From contig JAIYAQ010000003.1 in assembly GCA_027488975.1 (NCBI GenBank), positions 1 to 44,696 of the forward strand: 44,696 nucleotides of DNA, written 5' to 3'. The position numbers were made by a program, and so were the translations under genes. The notes below the pieces were generated by a model that did not search any database, was not told where the DNA came from, and saw only the letters and a program-made list of their open reading frames with translations. Every line of letters starts with the position of its first letter. The stretch's first letter is position 1. The DNA comes from Cyanobium sp. E1_MAG_00006. Its GTDB lineage: Bacteria > Cyanobacteriota > Cyanobacteriia > PCC-6307 > Cyanobiaceae. Positions 33,965-42,033 of this stretch are shown piece by piece.

Positions 33965-35683
33965 TCAGAACCTGAACTGAGCGGCAAGAAGGCCACCGAA
34001 CACGTTCGCACCGGTGTTGATCGGCGCGGCAGCGGTACCGCCGTTGGCACCAGCGCTGCTGGGATTGCTCAAGTAGAAGAGCATCGGGGTGATCGAGATG
34101 TTGTCGGACACCTGGAACCTGTACCACCATTCCCAGGCGTAGTTGCCATCGAACGGGGTCACACCGTTGCGGGTGGAGGTCACGAAGGACGGCTGACCGA
34201 CGGCCATACCGGCGGAGTTGCCCTTGGCGAAGACATCCTTCCACTGCAGGCCCACAGTCCAGGACTGGGTTGCAGAGATGTTGGTGGCAGCAAGCGCACT
34301 GCTGATGCCTGAGTTGGCGGTGGTGTTCGACGTGCGCACAACCGGAGCAGCCTGGTTGCCGTAGGCGTAGGCGCTGTAACCCCAGCCACCGCTGATGGAA
34401 GGAACAATGGTGCCGTTGTTCTTGGGCTGCCAGGCGAGACCAACAGCAAAGTTGTTGTTGTAGTTGTCGCTGGTCCAGCCGGTAGCGGTGTTGCCGCAGC
34501 TCTCAGCAGCCACAGCAGCCTGGGTACCACGACGGTTCACAGGCTGACCACACTGGCCGTAGCGCCAGCCGAAGGTGGCCTTCCACTGCTGAGCCTGATA
34601 ACCCAGCTGGGTGGTCCAGCTGCCGCCACTGCCGTTGGTGAATACACCACCGTTGGAGGGGTTGGAGCTATCCGAGTTGGGAGCGGTATAGCTGGTGGAA
34701 ACAGCGAAGAACGGCTTGCCCTTCTTCACGTTCTGCTTCCACATCAGGCCGGCGAAGCCACCGGTAGCCTTGTTGTAGGTGCCGGGAGCGCCGTGCAGGG
34801 TGAAGAAATCAAGACCCGCGAAGTCGCCGTAATAGAAGGGGAGGATCGCCAGGAACTCAGTGTTACGAGCGCGGGGGCCAACCATCGCCGTGAACTCCTT
34901 ACCAACCGGGAAGCGGTAGTAAAGACGATCAAGGTTGAAAACGTTATTGCCACCGGTCGGCGAGAAGGCCCTGTCCAGTGCCATCAGGCTGTAGGGCTGA
35001 CCGTTAAAGGCGCTGTTCGCGAAGTTACCCGAACGCAGGCGGGTGTACAACTGATCCTTGCCGGTGAAGCTGGTGATCAGATTCAGGCGCAGATCGTAGT
35101 TGAACGTTGTAGCGCCAAACGTGCTTGCGTTGCGCTGGGTGCCGTTCACAAGGTTGTTGTTCTGGCCGCCATACACCGGAGCACCGAGTGTCCAGTAGGT
35201 GTCACCCTGGAGCTTGGTGGTGGTGGAGAACTGGGTGGCTTCCAGCTTGCCCACCTTCTTCTCGAGACCGTCAACACGGCCCTTGATCACAGCGAGCTCC
35301 TTGGCGAAGTCCTGCTGCAAGCGCTGGATTTCGTCGGTGATCTCGGTGACGCGATCCAGGCAGGCGTTCAGCAGAGCGGCCGCTTCATAGCGGGTCATCG
35401 CCTGCTGGCCCTTGTAGGTGCCGTTGGGATAGCCGGCCACACAGCCGTACTTTTCCACCAGGTTGCTGAGTGCCTGGTAGGCCCAATCGGTGGGCTTGAC
35501 GTCAGACAACTGGGTGACGGAGGTCACCTGGTTCTGATCCGCCCAGACGCGGAAGTTGTGCAGATCGCTCTGCTGGATGTAGCCGTTCATGCCAGCGGAT
35601 GCCAGATCCGAGGCTTGGGCGCCAACCGGAGCCATAAGGCCCAGGGCAGCAGGCGCCAGAAGAAGTTTCTGGAACAGTTTCAT
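33965..35683 (-). CDS. Iron-uptake-type porin with SLH domain (porin 1)
   Basis: A 572-residue outer-membrane porin of the cyanobacterial OprB/Som type. A signal peptide (MKLFQKLLLAPAALGL...) is followed by an SLH domain (about 58-105, with SDVKPTDWAYQAL and CVAGYPNGTYKG) that anchors to peptidoglycan-linked polymer, then a coiled coil (about 110-150), and a beta-barrel of about 400 residues. The last residue is Phe, as expected for outer-membrane barrels. Homologues carry inorganic ions, and some have been called iron-uptake porins. An AGG-containing ribosome site precedes ATG 35683. It has its own terminator. The barrel differs from that of porin 2, although the first 20 codons are nearly identical. 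Confidence 0.9.
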   Translation of the reverse strand: MKLFQKLLLAPAALGLMAPVGAQASDLASAGMNGYIQQSDLHNFRVWADQNQVTSVTQLSDVKPTDWAYQALSNLVEKYGCVAGYPNGTYKGQQAMTRYEAAALLNACLDRVTEITDEIQRLQQDFAKELAVIKGRVDGLEKKVGKLEATQFSTTTKLQGDTYWTLGAPVYGGQNNNLVNGTQRNASTFGATTFNYDLRLNLITSFTGKDQLYTRLRSGNFANSAFNGQPYSLMALDRAFSPTGGNNVFNLDRLYYRFPVGKEFTAMVGPRARNTEFLAILPFYYGDFAGLDFFTLHGAPGTYNKATGGFAGLMWKQNVKKGKPFFAVSTSYTAPNSDSSNPSNGGVFTNGSGGSWTTQLGYQAQQWKATFGWRYGQCGQPVNRRGTQAAVAAESCGNTATGWTSDNYNNNFAVGLAWQPKNNGTIVPSISGGWGYSAYAYGNQAAPVVRTSNTTANSGISSALAATNISATQSWTVGLQWKDVFAKGNSAGMAVGQPSFVTSTRNGVTPFDGNYAWEWWYRFQVSDNISITPMLFYLSNPSSAGANGGTAAAPINTGANVFGGLLAAQFRF

Positions 35684-35698
35684 GGTCCTCACACCAAA
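35628..35698 (-). repeat. 5'-end repeat, copy 1
   Basis: These 71 bases cover the signal-peptide codons, start and leader of porin 1. They match 37526-37596 at 69 of 71 positions. Confidence 0.85.
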
Positions 35699-35707
35699 TC
35701 GAGGAAG

Positions 35708-35721
35708 CCCCTAAATAGGGG
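35708..35721 (-). promoter_or_regulatory. Inverted repeat and possible -10 of porin 1
   Basis: CCCCTA and TAGGGG form perfect 6-base arms around two bases, 25 bases upstream of the start codon. On the minus strand the centre reads TATTTA, a plausible -10. The arms could be an operator overlapping the promoter, or a leader hairpin. No good -35 is seen. Confidence 0.4.
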
Positions 35722-35841
35722 TCGGCCCAGCTTAACGATCGCTGGCGCCACGCAAATCCGCCGCAAGCACGCAGCAGTGTAATGCAGAGCACATCAAACA
35801 GCCGGGCATTGCAAACACCAACCAGCGCCAACTGAGCCCAT

Positions 35842-35870
35842 AAAAAAAGGTCGCGACCGAAGCCGCGACC
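35842..35870 (-). terminator. Terminator of porin 2
   Basis: On the minus strand a 7-bp stem (35864-35870 with 35849-35855) with an 8-base loop is followed by seven T. It closes the porin 2 transcript upstream of porin 1. Confidence 0.88.
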
Positions 35871-35899
35871 AGAAACGAATGGAGGTTATGTGAGGAGAA

Positions 35900-35944
35900 C
35901 GATCGGGAACTGGCGATGTGTGAGGAAGGTGCCAGTTCCGATCG
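35900..35944 (-). other. Long 3'-UTR hairpin of porin 2
   Basis: Arms at 35900-35914 and 35931-35944 are complementary over 14 bp with one bulged base, with a 16-base loop. It lies 17 bases after the porin 2 stop and upstream of the terminator. It has no T-run and so is not itself a terminator. Confidence 0.7.
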
Positions 35945-35961
35945 AGTGATCTGATTGAGGA

Positions 35962-37581
35962 TCAGAACTTGAAGGTGGTCTTGATGATGCCACCGAAGTT
36001 GGTGAGTGCCGCACCGTTGCTGCCGCTCACTTGGTTGGCGAGGAAGCTGCCCTGACCCAGCGGGTTGCTGAGGTAGTAGATGGCCGGGGTCACGCTGATG
36101 TTGTCGGTGACCTGGAACTTGTACCACCACTCCCAGGCGTAGTTGCCGTCCTGAGGGCTGAAGTTGTTGTTGCCGTTGCCGGACACGAAGGTGGGTTGGC
36201 CCACAGCCATGCCGAGAGCATTGCCCTTGATGAAGGCATCAGCCCACTGCAGGCCTACATACCAGCTCTGACTCTGAACGCCATCAAAGTTGAAGGCGGT
36301 GTTGGCTTCGCTGTAGCCGTTGATGCCCCAGCCGGCACTGATCGATGGAACCCAGCCGCTGGTGCTGGGCTGCCAGTAGGCGCTCAGGCCAAAGGAGTTG
36401 ACGGTGTCGGCAAACGCACCGAGACCTGCCAGAACAGCGAAGGGGGTACCGGAGGCCGGGCCCACGCCATCGCTGTAGTTGTAGGCAACAGCAGCACCCC
36501 AGTTAGAGGCGGCGTAGCCGACCTGGAGGGTACCGGTTTGCTGGGCTCCGTTAGTACCGATACCGCCGAGGCCAGGAGCGCCCACATCACCGTTGGCAGA
36601 CACGTAGTTGGCGCTGACGCTCCAGCCGTTCTTCTGATACCAGATACCGGCACCAGCACCCAGGTTCAGATTATAGGTGCCAGGAGCACCGCCGTAAGTG
36701 AAGATGTCGAGAACGGTGTCAGCGGGGTACACGCTGGGCCACATGGCCAGCATGTCGTCCTGACGGACGCGGGCACCGAAGGTGGCTTTAAAGCCGTCAC
36801 CGATGGGGAATTGGTAGAAGAGGCGGTTGATGGCGACCACGTCACCGCAATCAACGCCGGTGCCGCATCCTTCCTGGAAGGCGACTTCCAGAGCATTCAG
36901 ACCCAGGGTTGCACCGTTGGGGCCAACAACAGGGCCGCCACCGAAGGCGGAATCAGCGAAGTTGCCTGCGCGCAGAGTGGTGCGAAGCAGGTCCTTGCCG
37001 GTGAAGCTGGTGTCGAAGTTCAGGCGAACGTCGTAGTTGAAGCTGGTGCCGCCTTCGAGGGCGATGGCCTCATCTCTGAGGCCGGAGTTGTTACCGCCAA
37101 AGGAGTTAGCGCCCAGCACGAAGGTGGCAATACCCTTCAGCTTGGTGGTGGTGGAGAACTGGGTGGCTTCCAGCTCACCCACTTTGGCTTCGAGGCCATC
37201 CACGCGGCCCTTGAGCACGGCGAGTTCCTTCTCGAACTCCTTCATCAGGCGCTTGAGCTCGTCGGTCACTTCGGTGATCCGGTCGAGACAGGCGTTCAGC
37301 AGGGCCGCCGCTTCAAAGCGGGTCATGGCCTGGCCGCCCTTGTAGGTGCCGTTGGGGTAGCCGGCAACGCAGCCGTAGCGCTCGATCAGGTTGCTCAGAG
37401 CCTGATAGGCCCAGTCGGTCGGCTTGACGTCGGAGAACTGAGTGATCGAGGTCACCTGCTCCTCGGAGCCGGTGGTGTACTGGCGGACGCCAGCAACGTT
37501 GAGATCAGCGGCGGAAGCAGCCACAGGAGCCATCAGGCCCAGGGCAGCAGGCGCCAGAAGAAGCTTCTGGAACAGTTTCAT
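35962..37581 (-). CDS. Iron-uptake-type porin with SLH domain (porin 2)
   Basis: A 539-residue paralogue of porin 1 with the same plan: signal peptide starting MKLFQKLLLAPAALGL, SLH domain (SDVKPTDWAYQALSNLIERYG), coiled coil, and a C-terminal beta-barrel ending in Phe. The barrel is clearly different, with Gly/Asn/Ser-rich loops and EGCGTGVDCGDV, which could be disulfide-bonded. The ATG at 37581 is preceded by the same GTGTGAGGACC leader as porin 1. Open frame upstream to 37719 is not a signal peptide and is rejected. Both porins are monocistronic. Confidence 0.9.
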   Translation of the reverse strand: MKLFQKLLLAPAALGLMAPVAASAADLNVAGVRQYTTGSEEQVTSITQFSDVKPTDWAYQALSNLIERYGCVAGYPNGTYKGGQAMTRFEAAALLNACLDRITEVTDELKRLMKEFEKELAVLKGRVDGLEAKVGELEATQFSTTTKLKGIATFVLGANSFGGNNSGLRDEAIALEGGTSFNYDVRLNFDTSFTGKDLLRTTLRAGNFADSAFGGGPVVGPNGATLGLNALEVAFQEGCGTGVDCGDVVAINRLFYQFPIGDGFKATFGARVRQDDMLAMWPSVYPADTVLDIFTYGGAPGTYNLNLGAGAGIWYQKNGWSVSANYVSANGDVGAPGLGGIGTNGAQQTGTLQVGYAASNWGAAVAYNYSDGVGPASGTPFAVLAGLGAFADTVNSFGLSAYWQPSTSGWVPSISAGWGINGYSEANTAFNFDGVQSQSWYVGLQWADAFIKGNALGMAVGQPTFVSGNGNNNFSPQDGNYAWEWWYKFQVTDNISVTPAIYYLSNPLGQGSFLANQVSGSNGAALTNFGGIIKTTFKF

Positions 37582-37596
37582 GGTCCTCACACCAAA
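37526..37596 (-). repeat. 5'-end repeat, copy 2
   Basis: The porin 2 copy of the 71-base start region; only two mismatches to 35628-35698. Confidence 0.85.
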
Positions 37597-37716
37597 AGAG
37601 GAAGTGGGCACAGAGGCCCTGACGAGAGTGTTGCAGCCACGGCCGGTAGCAGCGAGGAAACGTGTGCCAGAACACACAACGGCCTCCCCCGGCTCAACCA
37701 GGCACACCCCACCGCG

Positions 37717-37756
37717 CAAAACGATGCCCCCGCCCAGGCCAGGCCTGAACGGGGGC
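37717..37756 (-). terminator. Terminator-like hairpin after the 17-codon ORF
   Basis: On the minus strand a 7-bp GC stem (37750-37756 with 37726-37732) with an inner CAGGC/GCCTG stem is followed by ATCGTTTT. The T-run is weak. It lies between the 17-codon ORF and porin 2 and could end the short upstream transcript or act as an attenuator. Confidence 0.5.
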
Positions 37757-37811
37757 TCTCGCCGGATCCGCTCTGTCGCAGAACCGTGTGATCGGGATCA
37801 GGAGGCCGAAA

Positions 37812-37865
37812 TCAGCCGGCGTTCTCCGCGATCAGCAGACCCTGAGTGAAACAACTGGAATGCAT
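37812..37865 (-). CDS. 17-residue ORF with strong Shine-Dalgarno
   Basis: The ATG at 37865 opens a 17-codon frame (MHSSCFTQGLLIAENAG) ending in TGA. It is preceded by AGGGAGGAGG at 5-base spacing, by far the strongest ribosome site in the window. A terminator-like hairpin follows about 55 bases later. No family is recognisable. It may be a small protein or a regulatory leader peptide for porin 2. The frame is also open upstream to 38114, but that part lacks a ribosome site and is low complexity. A coding role is inferred from the ribosome site, not from conservation. Confidence 0.4.
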   Translation of the reverse strand: MHSSCFTQGLLIAENAG

Positions 37866-37870
37866 GAGCA

Positions 37871-37944
37871 CCTCCTCCCTTGGGGACAGATGACAGCCGG
37901 CGAAGCCTTCGGATACCGCTGAGACCAAGGCCCCGGCCGTATCC
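37871..37944 (-). promoter_or_regulatory. Structured leader and SD of the 17-codon ORF
   Basis: The SD lies at 37871-37880. Upstream, GGATAC (37939-37944) pairs with GTATCC (37911-37916) on the minus strand, enclosing a C/G-rich segment. TAGGCT at about 37969-37974 may be a -10. No known riboswitch class is recognised. Confidence 0.4.
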
Positions 37945-38044
37945 ACCTCACTGCTGCCAGAACAGCTGAAGCCTATCGGCCGCGACCAGCGCGCTGCTGA
38001 TCGGCGGCGATCGGCCTCAGATCCGCCGGTGCCACAGTGCCGGC

Positions 38045-39652
38045 ATGAGGCGCCTGCTCCTGCCACCACTCCTGCTCGCTGGCCTGCTGCTGCCGCTGCT
38101 GCTGACAGCCGCACCGCAGAGCCATCTGGCCCACGACGCGGGCTACTACGCCCTGCAGGCGCGCTGGATAGAACAGAGCAACCAGTGGTTGGCGCCGCTG
38201 TGGTTCGGCCAGCCGCTGTTCGACCGCTGCATCGGCGCCCAGTGGCTGATGGCCCTGGCCCTAAGGCTCTCCGGCGGGGCCGCCTGGGCCGAAACAGCGC
38301 CGGCGCTGCTGGCGGCGTTCGCGAGCGTGCTGCTGTGTGGCTGGCTGGCCCAGCAGCTGCTGCCCGGCAGCGCTACCGAGCGGCGGCGGCTGGGCTGGCT
38401 GAGCGCAGCCGTGCTGGCGCTGACGCCGCTATGGCTGAACTATGCCCATCTGGCCACCCAGGACATTCTGCTGCTGGCGGTGGAACTGGCGGGGCTGGCC
38501 GCTCTCGTGGCCTGGCGACCAGGGGGCGGCGATCACTGGGCGCTGCTGGCCGGGCTGACACCCGGACTCGCCTTTCTGATCAAGGGGTTCATGGTGGCCC
38601 TGCCCCTGCTGGCCATCGCGCCCTACCTGCTTGTGGAGCGCCGCCGGCTGCTGCGGCACTGGCAGCTCTGGCTGGGGCTGGGGCTCGGCTGGCTGCCGGT
38701 GCTGCTCTGGCTGAGCGCCAGCGTGCACAGCTACGGCCTGCCCGTGGTGGCAGGCCTGTGGACCAAGCTCCTGTTCCTCTCCAGTTCCGACAGCTTCGCC
38801 CCAGGCCCTCTCTATTACTTCTGGAATATTCCGGCCAACACTGCGCCCTGGATCCTGCCGGCGCTGGCGGGCTGGCCGCTGCTGTGGCGCGCGCCGCTGG
38901 AGCGGAGCCAGCGCCTGCTGCTCCTGCTCTATCCGCTGCTGTTGCTGCTGTTGCTCAGTGCCTTCCGCACCAAGACGCCCTACTACGGCCTGCAGCTGAG
39001 CCCCTTCATCGCCATGGCGGCAGCCGTGGGCCTGCAGAGCTGGAGCCAGGTTCCCGGCGGCTGGCTTCGGCGCTTCGATGGGCTGATCGCCAGCATCGGG
39101 GCCTTGCTGGTGCTCGGGGCTGGCCTGCTGCTGTGGCCAGCCGGAACGCTGCGCGGGGCACTGGCGGCAGCGGAAGGCCTGCCCAGCTGGGTGGCCCTGG
39201 CCGCCGCAGCGGCCGGGCTTGGCCTGAGCTGGCTGGCGGTGCCCTGGCAGGCCACACCACAGCGGAGGCTGGCCGCCGTGCTGCTGGGCCCCTGGCTGGC
39301 GCTGGTGCTTCTCCACCAGGCGGGGCTGTTCAGCGACCGCACCCCTGCACTGCGCCGTGCCCTGGAGGGGTCGGCCGCCCAGGCGGAGTTGCGGCAGGGG
39401 CCGATCGCAGCAGCAGCCGGCCAGCCGCTCAGCGGCAACGACCATGCCCTGCTGATTTCACTGGCACTGGCCACACCGCAGACTCCATCTCAGTTGCTGC
39501 AACCCTCGGCAGTGGGCGAAGGGCAGACGGTCTGGATCCGGCGTAGCGAGCTGGGCGATCCGCAGGCCTGGCGGGTGGCCGTGGAGGCACCAGCCCTGCA
39601 GGGCTGGCTGCTGGCGCAACGGCGCCACACCACGCAAACACCGATCCGATGA
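38045..39652 (+). CDS. GT39 (ArnT/PMT-like) membrane glycosyltransferase
   Basis: A 535-residue polytopic protein of the glycosyltransferase 39 family, which transfers sugars from polyprenyl-phosphate donors to lipids or proteins on the outer face of the inner membrane. The N-terminal helix is followed by the first periplasmic loop with HDAGYYALQARW, where D31 is the expected catalytic acid. Later come the ATQDILLLAVELAGL segment, KGFMVALPLL and KTPYYGLQLSPFIAMAAA, the usual GT39 landmarks, and more than ten hydrophobic segments. A C-terminal extracytoplasmic part of about 100 residues ends the protein. It overlaps the next gene by ATGA and heads the four-gene envelope cassette. Confidence 0.87.
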   Translation: MRRLLLPPLLLAGLLLPLLLTAAPQSHLAHDAGYYALQARWIEQSNQWLAPLWFGQPLFDRCIGAQWLMALALRLSGGAAWAETAPALLAAFASVLLCGWLAQQLLPGSATERRRLGWLSAAVLALTPLWLNYAHLATQDILLLAVELAGLAALVAWRPGGGDHWALLAGLTPGLAFLIKGFMVALPLLAIAPYLLVERRRLLRHWQLWLGLGLGWLPVLLWLSASVHSYGLPVVAGLWTKLLFLSSSDSFAPGPLYYFWNIPANTAPWILPALAGWPLLWRAPLERSQRLLLLLYPLLLLLLLSAFRTKTPYYGLQLSPFIAMAAAVGLQSWSQVPGGWLRRFDGLIASIGALLVLGAGLLLWPAGTLRGALAAAEGLPSWVALAAAAAGLGLSWLAVPWQATPQRRLAAVLLGPWLALVLLHQAGLFSDRTPALRRALEGSAAQAELRQGPIAAAAGQPLSGNDHALLISLALATPQTPSQLLQPSAVGEGQTVWIRRSELGDPQAWRVAVEAPALQGWLLAQRRHTTQTPIR

Positions 39653-42033
39653 GCGCTCCCCTCTCCGTCCGCCTGCGCCGTGATGCCCTCGGGCTTGGAG
39701 GGTTGTGGCTGCTGGGTGTCCTTCTGGATCTGATCTGGGTGCAACAGCACGCACTGCCTCCCGCCTGGGACCAGGGCGATCACCTCAGCCGCGCCCTGGG
39801 TTTCTGGCAGGTTCTGCAGCACAGCGAGCCCTTCAACCCCACCTGGTGGCAGGCGCTCTGGGCCCAGGCCCCCAGCTACCGAGGTCCGCTCACCTACCTG
39901 ATCACCGCACCGCTGTTCTCGCTGCTGGGGCCGGGCTACGGCACGGCGATCCTGAGCAACAGCCTGTACCAGGCGCTGCTGCTCGTGAGCCTCTATGGCC
40001 AGGGATGGCTTCTGGGGCGGCGCTCGGCAGGCCTCTGGGCAGCCTTCCTGGCCAGCGTGGCACCGGCGCTGCTGAACCAGCGCACCGACTATCTGATTGA
40101 TTTCAGCCTCACGGCCGTGCTCACGGCCAGCTGGCTGCTGCTCAGCCTCCGCCATCTCGCCGCCGCCCGCTGGCCATGGCGCAGCAGCGCCCTGGCGGGG
40201 TTGGGGCTGGGGGCTCTGCTGCTCACCAGGCCGACAGGGCTACTGCTGCTCTGGCTGCCGTTGCTGTGGCTGGCGCTGCGGGCGATCAGCCAGCTGCTGC
40301 GGGGGCGCTGGAGCCTGGCCGGCCAGGGACTGCTGGCCGGCGGGCTGGCCTGGCTCGTGGCCGGAGGCTGGTTCAGCCAGAACTGGCTCACGATCATCAG
40401 CACCGTGAACAATGCCCGCCGCTGGGGGGTGCTCTACCAGGAGGGGCTGGAGCCCAACACGCTGGACGGCTGGCTCTACTACCCGCGGCTGCTGCTGGCG
40501 ATGGTGGGCGCCTGGCTGGTGGGCGTGGTGCTGGTGGGCTGGCTGCTGCGCTGCTGGCGCCAGCGGCGCTGGCCCAGCCTGCCCGCCGACGGCCCCGCCC
40601 GCTGGCGGCTGGCCTGGTGGCTGAGCTTCCCCCTCGGCGGGATGCTGCTGGCCTCGTTGATGAGCACCAAGGATTTCCGGTTTGTGCTGCCGCTGCTGCC
40701 GCAGCTGCTGATGGCCCTGGGGCTGCTGATCGCTACGGCAGGGCGCTGGCTTCAGGCGGTTGTGGTGCTGCTAGGGCTGAGCGGGCTGCTGGCCTGCCAG
40801 TTCAGCATCGGGCCCAACCTCACCGGCTTTCCTGCCCATCCGCCCCAGCGCGGCGAGCACTGGCCCGTGGCGGAGATCATTGGTGTGATCCGCAGCCAGA
40901 GCCCCAACCAGCTCTCCACGCTGGCGGTGCTGCCGGACAGCGAATCCCTCAATGCCTTCAACCTGGAAGCCGAAGGCCGCCGCCAGCACTTCCGCGTGGC
41001 GGCCCGACAGACCGTGGCCCCACTGGAACACCTCGATGAGGATCTGGCAGGGTTCGACTGGTTCCTGCTCAAGGGCGGCGACCAAGGGGTGATGAGCGAT
41101 GAGCGCCAGGCCTGGCTGAGCTCCCTGGTGCGCCAATCGCCAGCCTTCGTGACCGCCGGCAGCTGGCGGCTGCCCGATGGCAGCGAGGCGGTCCTCTACC
41201 GCCGGCGTGCACTGAGCTTGGAGGTGGTCGCCGCCGCCTGCCCAACAGCGAGCCACGTGACGCTCGATCTCTGGCCAGAAAGTGGCGTCAGCCGGCTGAA
41301 CGGGCCGGCCGATCAGCTCGCCGGCAGCCTGCTGCTGCTTGAAGGGCACGACCGGGCTCTCGGCCAGGGCATGCTGCGCCTTGAGAACCAACCAGCGAAT
41401 CGCACCGCAGCTGGCTGCATGGCGATCACGGAACGGTTGAGCCCTGCCTTGCGTGCAGACGACGCAGCGGCGGCCGTCAACGCGGCGCGGTTGCTGCTGC
41501 CAACGGGCCAGGAGTTGCCCCTGCAGGTCACGGTGCATCAGCCTGCGGCTGACGCGATTCCATCCAAGGAACCGTTGCTGGCCAACCGTCATCAGCAGCT
41601 GCTGGAGCTGGGCCAGCTGCTGCGCCGCGGCGAGCTGGATGAACTGTTCGCCCGGGTGGGCCGGATCAATCAGCACGATCCGGAACAGCTCTACCTCGCC
41701 AATGGCGAGACGATCCTCCAGGCCCGGCTGAAGCGTGATCCGCAGAATCTGGAGCTGCTCTACCCCCTGGCCCTGGCCCAGGCGCTGCAGCGCAAGGCCG
41801 ATGCCGCCGCCCACACCCTGAGCCGCATCACCCGGCTCGATCCCGGCAATGCCAACGCCCATCTCGGACTGGGCTTCGTGCAGCTCTACCGCTTCAAGCC
41901 CTGGGCGGCCCAACCGGCGCTGGACCAAGCTGCACAGCTGAATCCCGCCGACACCACCCTGCGCACCCTGCGCGCCGTGGCAGCGGCCCTTCGGCTCGAC
42001 CTCATCGAGGCCCACTCCTTGATCCAGCAATGA
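39649..42033 (+). CDS. GT39-like membrane protein with C-terminal TPR
   Basis: A 794-residue protein. The first 390 or so residues are a GT39-like membrane domain with the N-terminal acidic loop WDQGDHLSRALGF (D41, D44), RTDYLIDFSL and TRPTGLLLLWLPL, plus STKDFRFVLPLLPQ. A soluble region of about 240 residues follows. The C-terminal 150 or so residues hold TPR helices (LYPLALAQALQRKADAAAHTL, ANAHLGLGFVQLYRFKPWAAQPAL - regions about 700-770). TPRs on a polyprenyl-sugar transferase could recruit acceptors or partners, which is inference. The ATG overlaps the previous stop and its own stop overlaps the next ATG (ATGA at 42030-42033). Confidence 0.85.
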   Translation: MSAPLSVRLRRDALGLGGLWLLGVLLDLIWVQQHALPPAWDQGDHLSRALGFWQVLQHSEPFNPTWWQALWAQAPSYRGPLTYLITAPLFSLLGPGYGTAILSNSLYQALLLVSLYGQGWLLGRRSAGLWAAFLASVAPALLNQRTDYLIDFSLTAVLTASWLLLSLRHLAAARWPWRSSALAGLGLGALLLTRPTGLLLLWLPLLWLALRAISQLLRGRWSLAGQGLLAGGLAWLVAGGWFSQNWLTIISTVNNARRWGVLYQEGLEPNTLDGWLYYPRLLLAMVGAWLVGVVLVGWLLRCWRQRRWPSLPADGPARWRLAWWLSFPLGGMLLASLMSTKDFRFVLPLLPQLLMALGLLIATAGRWLQAVVVLLGLSGLLACQFSIGPNLTGFPAHPPQRGEHWPVAEIIGVIRSQSPNQLSTLAVLPDSESLNAFNLEAEGRRQHFRVAARQTVAPLEHLDEDLAGFDWFLLKGGDQGVMSDERQAWLSSLVRQSPAFVTAGSWRLPDGSEAVLYRRRALSLEVVAAACPTASHVTLDLWPESGVSRLNGPADQLAGSLLLLEGHDRALGQGMLRLENQPANRTAAGCMAITERLSPALRADDAAAAVNAARLLLPTGQELPLQVTVHQPAADAIPSKEPLLANRHQQLLELGQLLRRGELDELFARVGRINQHDPEQLYLANGETILQARLKRDPQNLELLYPLALAQALQRKADAAAHTLSRITRLDPGNANAHLGLGFVQLYRFKPWAAQPALDQAAQLNPADTTLRTLRAVAAALRLDLIEAHSLIQQ

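Noticed and set aside
36031-37791. Open frame of 586 codons antisense to porin 2
   Set aside because: Gly/Ala/Val/Glu-rich shadow of the porin; no domains, no ribosome site, and the opposite strand has a firm gene.
37871-37944. Known riboswitch upstream of the 17-codon ORF
   Set aside because: I could not find the conserved core of cobalamin, TPP, glutamine or other common classes; only generic stems are visible.
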